The notes beneath the pieces are model-generated. The model did no database searches and had not been told where the DNA came from. It saw only the letters and a list, made by a program, of their open reading frames with translations. A stretch of 38,665 bases of DNA from contig CAYTER010000018.1 of assembly GCA_964436815.1 (NCBI GenBank), forward strand, positions 1 through 38,665, in the 5' to 3' direction. Position 1 is the stretch's first letter; each line of letters begins with the position of its first letter. Below, in pieces: positions 22,480 to 31,376 of the stretch. A program made the position numbers and the translations under genes. This DNA comes from UBA993 sp964436815 (GTDB taxonomy: Bacteria; Bacillota; Dethiobacteria; DTU022).

Positions 22480-24180
22480 TTACTTAAGAGTTACCACTAT
22501 GTTATCAGCTTTACCCACTTTTTGTGTAAGGATAACATTTACACCAGATACACTAACATTGTATTTAGCGGTAATTGTAGCATTTGCCGTCAACTGAGTG
22601 TAGATCTTACCTGCTACGACTGATGCCGTGTCTCCCTGTAAAACATTTACAGGAACTTCTACATCCAAGGTGCCGTCATCAACATTTACAACTATTGAGC
22701 CTGAAGCTGAAGCACCGTTTGTAACTGCTGTAGTGGCTACTGCTAAAACTTCGTTTACATGAAGTCTTGCATCAGTCTCTCCTTCGCTAACCTGCGCTGT
22801 TATATTTTTGCCATCATAATAAACTGAAAAACCTGAACTGCTTGGTGAAATAACATCAAACTTCAATGCATTTGCCGCAGAGGCTGAGATAGTATTTGGT
22901 ATGTCAGTAATATTAATTTTAGCAGAATCACCATTGATGACTGAAGCTATTGTACCCTTTAAAATATCATTATAACCAGCGTCATCTTTAACTTTATTTA
23001 TTGCTGCTGTAAGAGCAGTGGCGGCATTAGAGTAAACCGTTCCTTCGGCAGTCCCACTCCTGTAAATCGCCACTGTAGCTGTTTTTGCTAGAATATTGCT
23101 ATCATATACATGAGTAGCAGCAAAACTGGTAGTGCCATCTTTCCAATTAATATATACAGTGATTCCGGCAACTTTAAGTGTATCGTCCATTACAGCAGTA
23201 TTAGCTGGAATAACACTACCGCTAGTAAATCTACCAGATACAAATTCAATACCTTGAGGTGAAACATTCGTATCGCCTAAAGTAACCCCAGTTATACCTG
23301 GCACAGGCCCCAAAACGTTACTTCCCACAGTACCGTAATAATTGCCAGTCCCAGTAGCAACAACCCTAAAGTATTTACCTGCATCACCCGAAACAATCGT
23401 ATAGGTGCCTGAGTAATGAGGAATATTAACAAACGTATTTAAAATACCTGTAGGTGAGCTCTGCCACTGATAGGAAGCGGTTGCTCCTGCAGGAGCAATT
23501 GATGAGACTGACAAAGCTCCTCCAACAACAGGCGTACCGCTTATTGTTACTGAACTTAGTGGAATTACATATGGAGGATATGGGCCTGGTTGTGGGCCGG
23601 GCATATAAGAGATATTCACCGTAGCCTTGGCCTTTATGGCACTGGGGTTGGTTATGCCACTGGGCAAAGTAATAAGGTTACCGTAAAATACGTAACTGCC
23701 CTGTACATTAGGATTATAGGCCGGGGTGGAAGTTGTCTCCCACTGGACACTAATATCCCGCTTAGCGCCGTTGCTGATTGTCGCGGAAACAGTGGAGGGC
23801 AGCCCGATACTGGCCTGCGGAGTTCCATAAGCAACCGACTTGAATATTTCATCAACCTTGGTAACCTGCAGTGGGAATGTGGTAATTTTTCCGATCGATC
23901 GCTGCATCACCAGGGTAACATCCCTGGCGTCGATCAGCCCGTCACCATTGACATCGGCCACATCACGCTGCTGCGCTGTTAAAGATATTTTACCCAAAAC
24001 ATGTTTTTGAATGAGGACAACGTCTTTGACATCAACTCTTCCATCGCCGTTGACGTCACCCATGATGGTTTGGGCTGAAACTGTTGTAGACATGATTAGG
24101 ATAAATAAAACCACAAATATTGCTGTTAAGAGTAAACTAAAATTATTCTTTGTTTTATTTCTGCACGCCTTTGTTTGCAT
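22480..24180 (-). CDS. secreted protein with N-terminal dockerin and Ig-like domains
   Basis: A 566-residue exported protein with a signal peptide at about 1-36. A type I dockerin lies right after it, with two EF-hand-like calcium loops: GDVNGDGRVDVKDVVL and ADVNGDGLIDARDVTL (about 41-95). Then comes a Big_4-like bacterial Ig domain (SVAYGTPQASIGLPSTV to about residue 200), a PG/PP linker, an Ig-like segment with GGALSVSSIAPAGATASYQW, and further beta-rich modules to the C-terminus. No hydrolase motif was seen. Dockerins bind cohesins with calcium, and two cohesin genes lie 7 kb upstream in the same orientation. ATG at 24178-24180 has AGAGGG upstream. The leader contains two strong hairpins. 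Confidence 0.9.
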   Translation of the reverse strand: MQTKACRNKTKNNFSLLLTAIFVVLFILIMSTTVSAQTIMGDVNGDGRVDVKDVVLIQKHVLGKISLTAQQRDVADVNGDGLIDARDVTLVMQRSIGKITTFPLQVTKVDEIFKSVAYGTPQASIGLPSTVSATISNGAKRDISVQWETTSTPAYNPNVQGSYVFYGNLITLPSGITNPSAIKAKATVNISYMPGPQPGPYPPYVIPLSSVTISGTPVVGGALSVSSIAPAGATASYQWQSSPTGILNTFVNIPHYSGTYTIVSGDAGKYFRVVATGTGNYYGTVGSNVLGPVPGITGVTLGDTNVSPQGIEFVSGRFTSGSVIPANTAVMDDTLKVAGITVYINWKDGTTSFAATHVYDSNILAKTATVAIYRSGTAEGTVYSNAATALTAAINKVKDDAGYNDILKGTIASVINGDSAKINITDIPNTISASAANALKFDVISPSSSGFSVYYDGKNITAQVSEGETDARLHVNEVLAVATTAVTNGASASGSIVVNVDDGTLDVEVPVNVLQGDTASVVAGKIYTQLTANATITAKYNVSVSGVNVILTQKVGKADNIVVTLK

Positions 24181-24519
24181 ATAAATCCCTCTCTTTCACA
24201 TTTAAAAAATTTTTGCCGCGTTTCCAAGGATGTTTATCGGCTAAACATCCGAAATACTATTTTTTCCCTGGAACTCCTATTGCCAGGGCAGATGCTCGTG
24301 TTGCTAATAAATCTATACTAACCCGTTAGTCTATTAAAGGTTAAGTTCACATTTATTAACAACATTCAATAAAACCATTTTTAATTTAGTGCGACAAACT
24401 TATTAATAAAGAGGGTATGAGAAGCACGCTTGTAGCGTGCTTCTCACTTAATAACTCTGCTTAAATCAACCAATCGATATAACGTCAATTACCTTTATTC
24501 AAATATTAGTAATTTAAAG
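24181..24519. other. structured leader of the dockerin gene and 3' region of the preceding one
   Basis: This 339-nt stretch holds no gene. On the minus strand the leader of the dockerin gene at 24180 contains two hairpins. One pairs CCCTGG with CCAGGG (24266-24271/24283-24288, 11-nt loop). The other pairs GGATGTTTA with TAAACATCC (24228-24236/24242-24250, 5-nt loop, perfect). They could form a regulatory leader, but no known riboswitch class was recognised. The upstream part carries the terminator-like hairpin at 24418-24446. Confidence 0.55.
24418..24446 (-). terminator. perfect 12-bp hairpin downstream of a dockerin gene
   Basis: TGAGAAGCACGC (24418-24429) and GCGTGCTTCTCA (24435-24446) pair perfectly around TTGTA. 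It lies 74 nt past the stop of the dockerin gene at 24520. The GAAGCACGC/GCGTGCTTC arms recur in the hairpin at 22390-22415. The tract after it on the minus strand is only moderately T-rich. Confidence 0.7.
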
Positions 24520-26667
24520 TTAAGGAACAACTATTGTTACCGTACCTGAGTAGCCACCACCCTGGACACTATAAGTACCAGATACTAAGGTGTTGAATTC
24601 AATTGTTCCTAAACCTGCTCCAAAAGTAATCCGGTCAACGTCTTCTGCATCAGCATTTTTAGGATCCGCTCCGGCAGGGTACGTCAGTTTCAAATCATAA
24701 TCACCATTGAAGGTTAATACAACATTACCATAGATATCTGTTAAGGCGATACCTAAGTTAGGGGTAGCCTTGGTCAATACATACTTATTTGGAGTACCAA
24801 CCTCGATAGTCAGAAGATTAGGTTTAGTTTCAATAATACCGCCATACTCAACTGTAACATTATAATTTGCATTGGCTAAAGTAGCTGGCACGCTTGTAGT
24901 TGCCATTCCATTGACAAAGGACAAGGTCCTGTTAAAGAAAACAGTGTCTAGTCCTTTAGTTAAAGTGATTTTTGCTAAACCTGATTTATTATATTGCGAG
25001 TGAACAATTCCTCCGAAGAGCGCATGTACTGTAAACTGAATATTTTCACCAGCTGTGTATATCGCCTTGTTTACAGAAAAATCAAGAGCATTTAGGTTTT
25101 CAATAAGGTTAAATGTTATTGACTCACCATCAAGGAAAGTGCCGTCTTTTTGTAACCTGAATGTAATTGTGTCTGACGCCGGTAATGCCGGATTCCCAGC
25201 AGTGATAGTGATCCCGGCTGTCGCATTGACTATGCCATATGACGAGCCTTGTGCCGGTGCGGTTAAAATAGTATTAGCTCCAGATGATTTTGCAATATGC
25301 ACAGCATATCCAACTTGATCCGTAGTAATTTTATTACCATACTGATCCAGGATGTTGAATCTAACAGTCGTACTCTCACCTGGGGCACCTTTATAAAGGG
25401 TAGTCTGTGGCATGCTAAATACTTCGATTTGAGTAGGCACAGGCTGAACTACACTTAATGTCTTGTTAGTGACAACACCACCTGGCGTTCCCAGAATCGT
25501 AATAATAACATCACCGTGACTGAGAAACTTAACTATATTAAGGTACTGCTTGCCGTCTGTTCCGGTAACAAAATCTAGATCAGCATTAGAAATAATTGAG
25601 GTGTTAGACGAGAATACCGAAACATTTCCACCCTTAACCAAGAACAATTCTTCCCCGTTTTGATCTTTGGCAGTTATCGGTAGCCTAATATTGGTAAAGT
25701 CTTTGAAGAGAACAGTCGCGCCAGGAGGAAGAATTGGATCTCCAATGGTAAGCGAACCAAGCTGCGTAGGTATAGTAACCGGGATTGTCACTGTTTTATT
25801 TAATCCAGAAGCGATATGAATAAACGTTAACTGTACCTGGTTGCCAACATAAAATGCAGGTGAAAACGGCCACATTGGTATCTTAGTATTAATGTAGAAT
25901 TTGGCAGTGCTGTCATAGCCTATATCAGAGGTTACATTAGTGCCTAAAGTAAGGTTGAATGCCGTATAGTTGAATGCTCCCAGTGAAAGAGGCATCTCCT
26001 CACCGTACTGATCGAGCAAGACAACTCTTAGTGGAGCTTTTGCAGTATCGTTTGGTATGCCAGTTGCTTTAATATCAAGCGTAGTCGCCGTCGGCAAAGA
26101 AATGGTTACGGTTCCGGTGAATACCGGTGTAATACCTGCTACTTCAACGGTATATGTTCCTGTGGCATAATTAAGATCTACGGTCCGCGTGACATGCGCA
26201 ACCTTACCATCCCAGGTTACAGATGTAGGAACAACAATCGAGCCAGCGCTCTTGACTGTCACCGCAACAGCGACTTTTTCAGTTGCACTTGGAACCTTGT
26301 TGAATTCCACACCGATTGTTTTTGCGTTTAGAGCCTTAACCGAGATTACCTGGAGATGACCGATTGGAAACTCGCTAATCAAATTCAGCGTATAGCGCAT
26401 CAGCAGGCTGACATCAGCGACGTTGATTACCCCGTCGCCATTAACATCAGCTAAAACCTGCTGGGCTGGATTCAGCCCGGGTGGGACAGAGAGAACATGT
26501 TTTTCGACCAGGACCACATCCCTGACATCGATCACTCCGTCGCTGTTTACATCACCCAGCATGCTGGCTGATGCAGATTGAGCAGAAATTAAGAGGAACA
26601 GCAGGGCGCATAGTAATACTGATAATATTTTTATCCCTGATGTTTTTTTGATTTTTTCTATAGCCAT
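24520..26667 (-). CDS. large secreted protein with N-terminal dockerin and Ig-like repeats
   Basis: A 715-residue exported protein. The signal peptide (to about residue 34) is followed by a dockerin with GDVNSDGVIDVRDVVL and ADVNGDGVINVADVSL loops (about 37-92). The segment IGVEFNKVPSATEKV and what follows (about 112-195) resemble the Ig-like domains of S-layer and adhesin proteins. Several more beta domains follow, each around DQYG or DQNG turns (LLDQYGEEM, AKDQNGEEL, LDQYGNKI), typical of invasin/Big repeats. ATG 26665-26667 was preferred over the TTG one codon earlier because AGGAGG is 8 nt upstream. No enzymatic motif is visible. It is the central one of three consecutive dockerin genes. 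Confidence 0.9.
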   Translation of the reverse strand: MAIEKIKKTSGIKILSVLLCALLFLLISAQSASASMLGDVNSDGVIDVRDVVLVEKHVLSVPPGLNPAQQVLADVNGDGVINVADVSLLMRYTLNLISEFPIGHLQVISVKALNAKTIGVEFNKVPSATEKVAVAVTVKSAGSIVVPTSVTWDGKVAHVTRTVDLNYATGTYTVEVAGITPVFTGTVTISLPTATTLDIKATGIPNDTAKAPLRVVLLDQYGEEMPLSLGAFNYTAFNLTLGTNVTSDIGYDSTAKFYINTKIPMWPFSPAFYVGNQVQLTFIHIASGLNKTVTIPVTIPTQLGSLTIGDPILPPGATVLFKDFTNIRLPITAKDQNGEELFLVKGGNVSVFSSNTSIISNADLDFVTGTDGKQYLNIVKFLSHGDVIITILGTPGGVVTNKTLSVVQPVPTQIEVFSMPQTTLYKGAPGESTTVRFNILDQYGNKITTDQVGYAVHIAKSSGANTILTAPAQGSSYGIVNATAGITITAGNPALPASDTITFRLQKDGTFLDGESITFNLIENLNALDFSVNKAIYTAGENIQFTVHALFGGIVHSQYNKSGLAKITLTKGLDTVFFNRTLSFVNGMATTSVPATLANANYNVTVEYGGIIETKPNLLTIEVGTPNKYVLTKATPNLGIALTDIYGNVVLTFNGDYDLKLTYPAGADPKNADAEDVDRITFGAGLGTIEFNTLVSGTYSVQGGGYSGTVTIVVP

Positions 26668-26879
26668 CAATAAAACCTCCTTTAATTCCGTTAAATGAAT
26701 ATACTTAATAATCCGATCTTAACGTCTGTTAACTATACTTATTCTTTAGTTCCAGTTATCTTTAAACACAAGCGGCAACATGACAGTAAGACTTTTTTAA
26801 TAGTATGCAATTGTTCTTAATTCACCCCCATATCGCCGCAACTCCCTTTAGTAAATAGAAAGCACATTACAACACACAA

Positions 26880-29222
26880 TTAAAATGGTATAAACCAGAA
26901 TCCATTGTAAAAGTGGCTGTAGAATGACCAGGCGCCCCAGTTTGCCCCATCATGACTTCTAACCCGCCACATAAATTCTGTATTGTTGTCGGGGAAGCCA
27001 CTTTGCCATGAAGGCAGTGTTGTGACATTGGTATCATTAAGCATTACATTGCCTCCATTGACATATAGAACTTGCAGGTTATATCCTATTGCTCCTGTGA
27101 CTGGAGTCCAGTTGAAATAGACCTCAGTGCCGGTGGCGGTTGCTTTAGAAGCAGGTGATAATAGTGTCGGAGCAGCAATTGGTCGGGCCGGAGTTTCATT
27201 GATAAAATGCCAATAACCTGTCCAGGTGCCCCAACGTGTTCCGCCCGCCAAAGCTTCGCCAGCCCTGACCCTCCATTTATATTGCTTAGCATCATTGCCA
27301 AAGCCTGTTAATTTTATTGGTAGATTTGTTGCCAAAATATTATTCCTGTCAGCAAATACTGCTCCTGTAACATAATCAACTACTTCCAGATGATAAACTG
27401 TTGCTCCATCTTCTAATCTCCAGCTGAACTCGATTTCCTGACCAGGCTGGGTAGAAAAAGCTGAAGGCAATATAAGAGTTGGCGCTTTAAAAGGTGTGCC
27501 AACGATGAAAGTTCTGGTTGCTGAATAATTGCTACTCCAGCCATTTATATTACCGGATTTTACTTTCCAGGTGTAACTGCTTCCATCAGCAACAAAATCA
27601 GATTGTAAAGACGTTGTCATGTTGTTTACAACAACTGTCCGGTAAGGCGATCCTTCTTTAGTTATTTCCAACTGGTAGCGGTCAGCACCAACAACTGGCT
27701 TCCACTCAAAGTTAATCCAAGTTCTGGATATTTTTTCGTTATGTAACGGGAAAGTCAATACCGGCGCTCCGGGAGCTCCTCCGTTCACGAAGGTAGCATA
27801 GTTCGACCAGGCGCCCCAGCCTTCAGCGCTGGCTGCGCGGACCCGCCACCTGTACTCTGAACCATCATCATCAAAACCACGCTGCGATGATGCAGTAGTA
27901 TTACCTACCGGAGCCTTTGTTACAAATGCGCCGGTTCGGGTGTTTACAATCTCAAGTTCGTAATTGGTGGCCCCGGTAACCGGCTGCCAGCTAAATGTAA
28001 CCTGCCTGCCGGAAACTGAGGTATCACCGATTGGAGATATAAGAGTTGGAACATTAGGCAGCTGGCCGCCGCTAAAGTTAAAATAAGCCGACCAGGTGCC
28101 CCAGCCGGTGTTGTTGCCGGCCCTGACGCGCCAGCGGTACTGGGTGCCGTCGCGCAGGAAACCGAACTGTTCCGACATGGTTATCTGGCCCACTGTTACG
28201 TCTTTGAAGGGTATGCTCTCAGAGCCTCTTAGCACTTCGAGCTGGTATTTTGTCGCGCCGCTGACCTCGTTCCAGCGGAACAACACCGATGTGCCTGATA
28301 TGGCGGTATTGTTAGCCGGCGAGGTTAATACCGGCGCCGGTAAGGTCTTTCCGCTGATTAAATGACGATAGGGTGACCAGGCACCCCAGGCCTGCGCATT
28401 ACCGGCCCTGACCCGCCAACGGTATTCGGTGCCGTCATTGGGGAAGCCGGTCTGGGTAGTATTGACAACATTGCCAAGCTCGACATTCTTAAAGATAAAA
28501 CCGTCGCTCGTTCTGATAGCTTCCAGCTGATAACGGGTTGCGCCGGTTACAGCGCTCCACTGGAAACTGACAGAAGTGCTGTCAAGCGATGCGTTATCGG
28601 CAGGATAACCTAGCGTAGGCGCCGGCAAGGCTGCTCCGTTGGTAAAAGTGCGGTAAGTTGACCAGGCACCCCACTGGGTGGCGCTGCTTCCGGCCCTGAC
28701 CCGCCAGCGGTACTCTACGCCGTCATTGGCGAAAGCATACTCGGTTGTAGAGGTAACGTTACCCAGGTTGACGGTTCTGAAGATGGTCCCGTCACTAACC
28801 TTGGTAATTTCCAGCTGGTAACGGGTAGCTCCGCTGACCGCTCCCCACTGGAAACTGACCATTGAGCCATCAACCGAAGCGCTTTGAATCGGCGAGATCA
28901 ATACCGGGGCATGCAGATGATGGGTTGGAAAACTGTGAATATGACCCTGCACAAACTGCATGATCAGGTTGGCGTCGATCACATTAACGACTCCGTCGCC
29001 GTTAACGTCAGCGGCAGTCAGCTGGGCCGCGGTTAGTGTTTGGTAGCCCAGTATATACCTTTGGACGAGGACAACGTCACGGATATCTATAACCCCGTCA
29101 TTGTTGACATCGCCAAGCATCTGAGCCGAAGCAGCCGCAGCAAGCAAAATCAGAAAGATAAATATGGAAAGGATAACTATAGCTGCTTTGGCTCCGGCTC
29201 TTCTCCTGATTGAATTATTCAT
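26880..29222 (-). CDS. large secreted protein with N-terminal dockerin and seven FN3-like repeats
   Basis: A 780-residue exported protein. The signal peptide (to about 33) is followed by a dockerin with GDVNNDGVIDIRDVVL and ADVNGDGVVNVIDANL loops, then a His-rich HHLH linker. Seven tandem FN3-like repeats of about 95 residues follow. Each has a P-x-DNAS turn, VSFQW, SGATRYQLEI, DGTEYRWRVRAG and WGAWSPYR. The Trp-rich WGAWS strand is unusually regular. No catalytic domain was seen. Together with the two neighbouring dockerin proteins it looks like a structural or binding component docked onto the cohesins encoded directly upstream. ATG 29220-29222 follows GTGAGG. Confidence 0.92.
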   Translation of the reverse strand: MNNSIRRRAGAKAAIVILSIFIFLILLAAAASAQMLGDVNNDGVIDIRDVVLVQRYILGYQTLTAAQLTAADVNGDGVVNVIDANLIMQFVQGHIHSFPTHHLHAPVLISPIQSASVDGSMVSFQWGAVSGATRYQLEITKVSDGTIFRTVNLGNVTSTTEYAFANDGVEYRWRVRAGSSATQWGAWSTYRTFTNGAALPAPTLGYPADNASLDSTSVSFQWSAVTGATRYQLEAIRTSDGFIFKNVELGNVVNTTQTGFPNDGTEYRWRVRAGNAQAWGAWSPYRHLISGKTLPAPVLTSPANNTAISGTSVLFRWNEVSGATKYQLEVLRGSESIPFKDVTVGQITMSEQFGFLRDGTQYRWRVRAGNNTGWGTWSAYFNFSGGQLPNVPTLISPIGDTSVSGRQVTFSWQPVTGATNYELEIVNTRTGAFVTKAPVGNTTASSQRGFDDDGSEYRWRVRAASAEGWGAWSNYATFVNGGAPGAPVLTFPLHNEKISRTWINFEWKPVVGADRYQLEITKEGSPYRTVVVNNMTTSLQSDFVADGSSYTWKVKSGNINGWSSNYSATRTFIVGTPFKAPTLILPSAFSTQPGQEIEFSWRLEDGATVYHLEVVDYVTGAVFADRNNILATNLPIKLTGFGNDAKQYKWRVRAGEALAGGTRWGTWTGYWHFINETPARPIAAPTLLSPASKATATGTEVYFNWTPVTGAIGYNLQVLYVNGGNVMLNDTNVTTLPSWQSGFPDNNTEFMWRVRSHDGANWGAWSFYSHFYNGFWFIPF

Positions 29223-29330
29223 TTTAAAAACCTCACTTTATGTTTTCTCCCTGTAAATAATTCTGTTTCGCTTTTTATGACTATCGGTAAAAATAAACCT
29301 TATTCTCCCTGAATATAAATACATCTCATT

Positions 29331-30059
29331 TTAGCTTTTCTTTTCTTGGCCTGATCGCTTAATCAGGTAGTAAACAACGGCCAGGGCACTGATAATGATG
29401 ATTGGGACAATAACCAGGAAAGGATTGATCCCGGTCCGTTCGGCAATAATGTCGTTTTCGCCTTCTTCATCGTCTTCGCCAATCACCTCTTCCCCTTCGC
29501 CGTTACCGCCTTCTTCCGGGTCATCTGCATCAGAATCCTGTTCCGGGTCAGTTATTGGCCCCTGATCCGAAGTTCCGGCGCCGACTTTAATCTGGCCGGA
29601 AACCGAACTGGCCTTTTCCCCGTTACCTGAGACAACAATTAAATCTTTGAAGCCGATTACCGTAGTACCATCCTTGATCAGATCGAAAGTAATCCGGCAA
29701 ACAACCCCGCTATCCTTGGTATCAGCATTGGCGGTTACCCACATGAACATCAGCTCCCCCGGAGCAAAATCCAGGTTGGCCATATGTAAGCTGCTCTCTG
29801 CCGATAGAACCAGGTCTCCCGGCTCGATTGATACCGGCCTGACCAGGTTTTGATCAAAGGTCAGGTTAAACTGCCCACCCTCTGATCCTGCTGCATTCTC
29901 GGCGGTGATGTTAACGGTAACCTGACCGCCTGCGCCACCCTCGACCCTGGCGGCTGTGATTTTCATACCCTCGGCTGCAGCAGCGCTACCTGTAAACATT
30001 AAGCTGAATAATAACGCTGCTAGTGTTGCGAATAGAAGTGCTTTATTTTTTATGATCAT
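29331..30059 (-). CDS. membrane-anchored cohesin-domain protein 1
   Basis: A 242-residue protein. The signal peptide is at about 1-27. A single cohesin-type domain covers about 30-160: GGQVTVNITAENAAGSEGG, FNLTFDQNLV, then GELMFMWVTANADTKDSGVV and VIGFKDLIVVSG. A very acidic linker follows at about 168-205. A C-terminal transmembrane helix (FLVIVPIIIISALAVVYYL) ends in the basic tail KRSGQEKKS. Cohesins bind dockerins, so this is a membrane receptor for the dockerin proteins encoded just downstream. The start was moved to ATG 30057-30059, where GGAG sits 5 nt upstream and the signal peptide begins. Confidence 0.88.
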   Translation of the reverse strand: MIIKNKALLFATLAALLFSLMFTGSAAAAEGMKITAARVEGGAGGQVTVNITAENAAGSEGGQFNLTFDQNLVRPVSIEPGDLVLSAESSLHMANLDFAPGELMFMWVTANADTKDSGVVCRITFDLIKDGTTVIGFKDLIVVSGNGEKASSVSGQIKVGAGTSDQGPITDPEQDSDADDPEEGGNGEGEEVIGEDDEEGENDIIAERTGINPFLVIVPIIIISALAVVYYLIKRSGQEKKS

Positions 30060-30092
30060 GACAGCTCCAAACCTTATCGGTAATATATTTTT

Positions 30093-30127
30093 GGTTGCGG
30101 TAGCGGTGCTTAACCGCCACCGCAACC
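30093..30127 (-). other. long GC-rich hairpin in the cohesin 1 leader
   Basis: GGTTGCGGT-a-GCGGT (30093-30107) pairs with ACCGC-c-ACCGCAACC (30113-30127), about 14 base pairs with one mismatch and a 5-nt loop. It lies between the two cohesin genes, about 35 nt upstream of the cohesin 1 start. There is no U-tract. It may set relative expression of the two genes. Confidence 0.6.
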
Positions 30128-30161
30128 TGTCGGATTAGTTTGTTATTTACTCTTACCCTGC

Positions 30162-30184
30162 CCCTCCCCCGTCAAGGGGGAGGG
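30162..30184 (-). terminator. 9-bp hairpin just after the cohesin 2 gene
   Basis: CCCTCCCCC (30162-30170) and GGGGGAGGG (30176-30184) pair perfectly across GTCAA. It lies about 20 nt past the stop of the second cohesin gene. No U-tract follows on the minus strand, so attenuation or 3'-end protection is as likely as termination. Confidence 0.5.
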
Positions 30185-30202
30185 AATTAATAAACACGCT
30201 TA

Positions 30203-31234
30203 TTAGCTGGTAGGCAGCTGCTTTCTCTTAAAGTAGACTGCCACGCCGGCAATCAGGATCAGCGCGCCGCCCAGGAGCAGGTAATATGCCCCGCCGGTCG
30301 GTGGAGTGGGCTTTAAGCCTTCAAGCTCCTTAATCCGGTTCTCAGCAGCAACCAGCCTGGACAGATAAACAAAATCACTGTCTACCGCTCCATGCTGAGT
30401 CTTTGCATAGTTAACCAGATAGCGGGCATTTTCCACCTTGCTCTTATCGTCCAGCTTCAAGTTCTCCACCGACGGAAGGGCGTAAATCGCATCATCGGCT
30501 GCCCTGATTGCGTCACACTTGGCGATTACCTTTTCAGCATCCAGCAGTTTACTTAAATTCCTGAAGTCGCTGTCTACCGCACCATGCAGTGTTTTTGCCT
30601 CATTAACTGCAGCGCGAGCATTTAAAACCATTGTTCTGTGAGCTGAATTGTTGCAGTCAATCACGGTTGGTAAGGCATCAATTAAGTCTTCAGCTGCTCT
30701 TATGGCATGTTCCTTGGTGCTTTCACTCAATCCGGTTACTTTACCGGAAGTGGGTGTGCCCACAAAGCGGCCGACCAGCGGATCAACAATGATCCAGTCA
30801 CTGAAAGTCAGCGTGGTTTCACCAGCTTCCTTAACCCGGAAAACGATGGTGCAGACCACACCTGAATCTTTGGCGGATCCTTCGGCATTAACCCACAGCA
30901 CCCTGACTTTGTAACCGTCGATATTCAGGTTTGAATCGAAGAGGTTACCGGAAACATCAGGAACAAAGTCGCCGCGGGAAGCCGAAACCGGTTCCAGTTT
31001 TACAGCGCCCCCGCCAAGAGCCGGGCCGTAGTAAAGGTCAAACTGGCCGCCTTCAGTGTCTAGGGCATTGGTTATTGAAATCTTAACCGTTACCGTTTCA
31101 CCGACAAAACCGGTTTCCTGGCTGGCGCTCAGGCGAATCTCCTGGGCAAAAGCAGCCTGGGCAAAGAATAATACAAACAGCAAGCTTAAAACCAAAGCTA
31201 TCAACAACAATTTACTATTTCTCATTAGTTTCAT
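30203..31234 (-). CDS. anchored cohesin-domain protein 2 with two helical modules and PPTGG tail
   Basis: A 343-residue protein. The signal peptide (about 1-30) is followed by a cohesin-type domain (about 33-175) with VGETVTVKISITNALDTEGGQ, FDLYYGP, VRVLWVNAEGSAKDSGVVC and LTFSDWIIVDP. Two helical modules of about 65 residues follow, each ending in HGAVDSDF plus LSxLxxAE. The C-terminus reads KPTPPTGG, then a hydrophobic helix and KRKQ, like a sorting or anchor signal. Start ATG 31232-31234 has GGAGG 7 nt upstream, and the ATG immediately before it is too close. A longer frame to 31285 runs through the ribosome site. It probably receives dockerin proteins, with the helical modules as a wall-spanning stalk. 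Confidence 0.87.
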   Translation of the reverse strand: MKLMRNSKLLLIALVLSLLFVLFFAQAAFAQEIRLSASQETGFVGETVTVKISITNALDTEGGQFDLYYGPALGGGAVKLEPVSASRGDFVPDVSGNLFDSNLNIDGYKVRVLWVNAEGSAKDSGVVCTIVFRVKEAGETTLTFSDWIIVDPLVGRFVGTPTSGKVTGLSESTKEHAIRAAEDLIDALPTVIDCNNSAHRTMVLNARAAVNEAKTLHGAVDSDFRNLSKLLDAEKVIAKCDAIRAADDAIYALPSVENLKLDDKSKVENARYLVNYAKTQHGAVDSDFVYLSRLVAAENRIKELEGLKPTPPTGGAYYLLLGGALILIAGVAVYFKRKQLPTS

Positions 31235-31376
31235 CATCTTTCCTCCCCATTTTTTTATACTTAAATGATCCGACAATATATTCAACCAATAACGGTTTGT
31301 TGCTATCCTCCTTTATCGCAAACTTTATATAAAATTGAGATACGTTTATCTAATTTCTTTTATGATACCCGATTAC

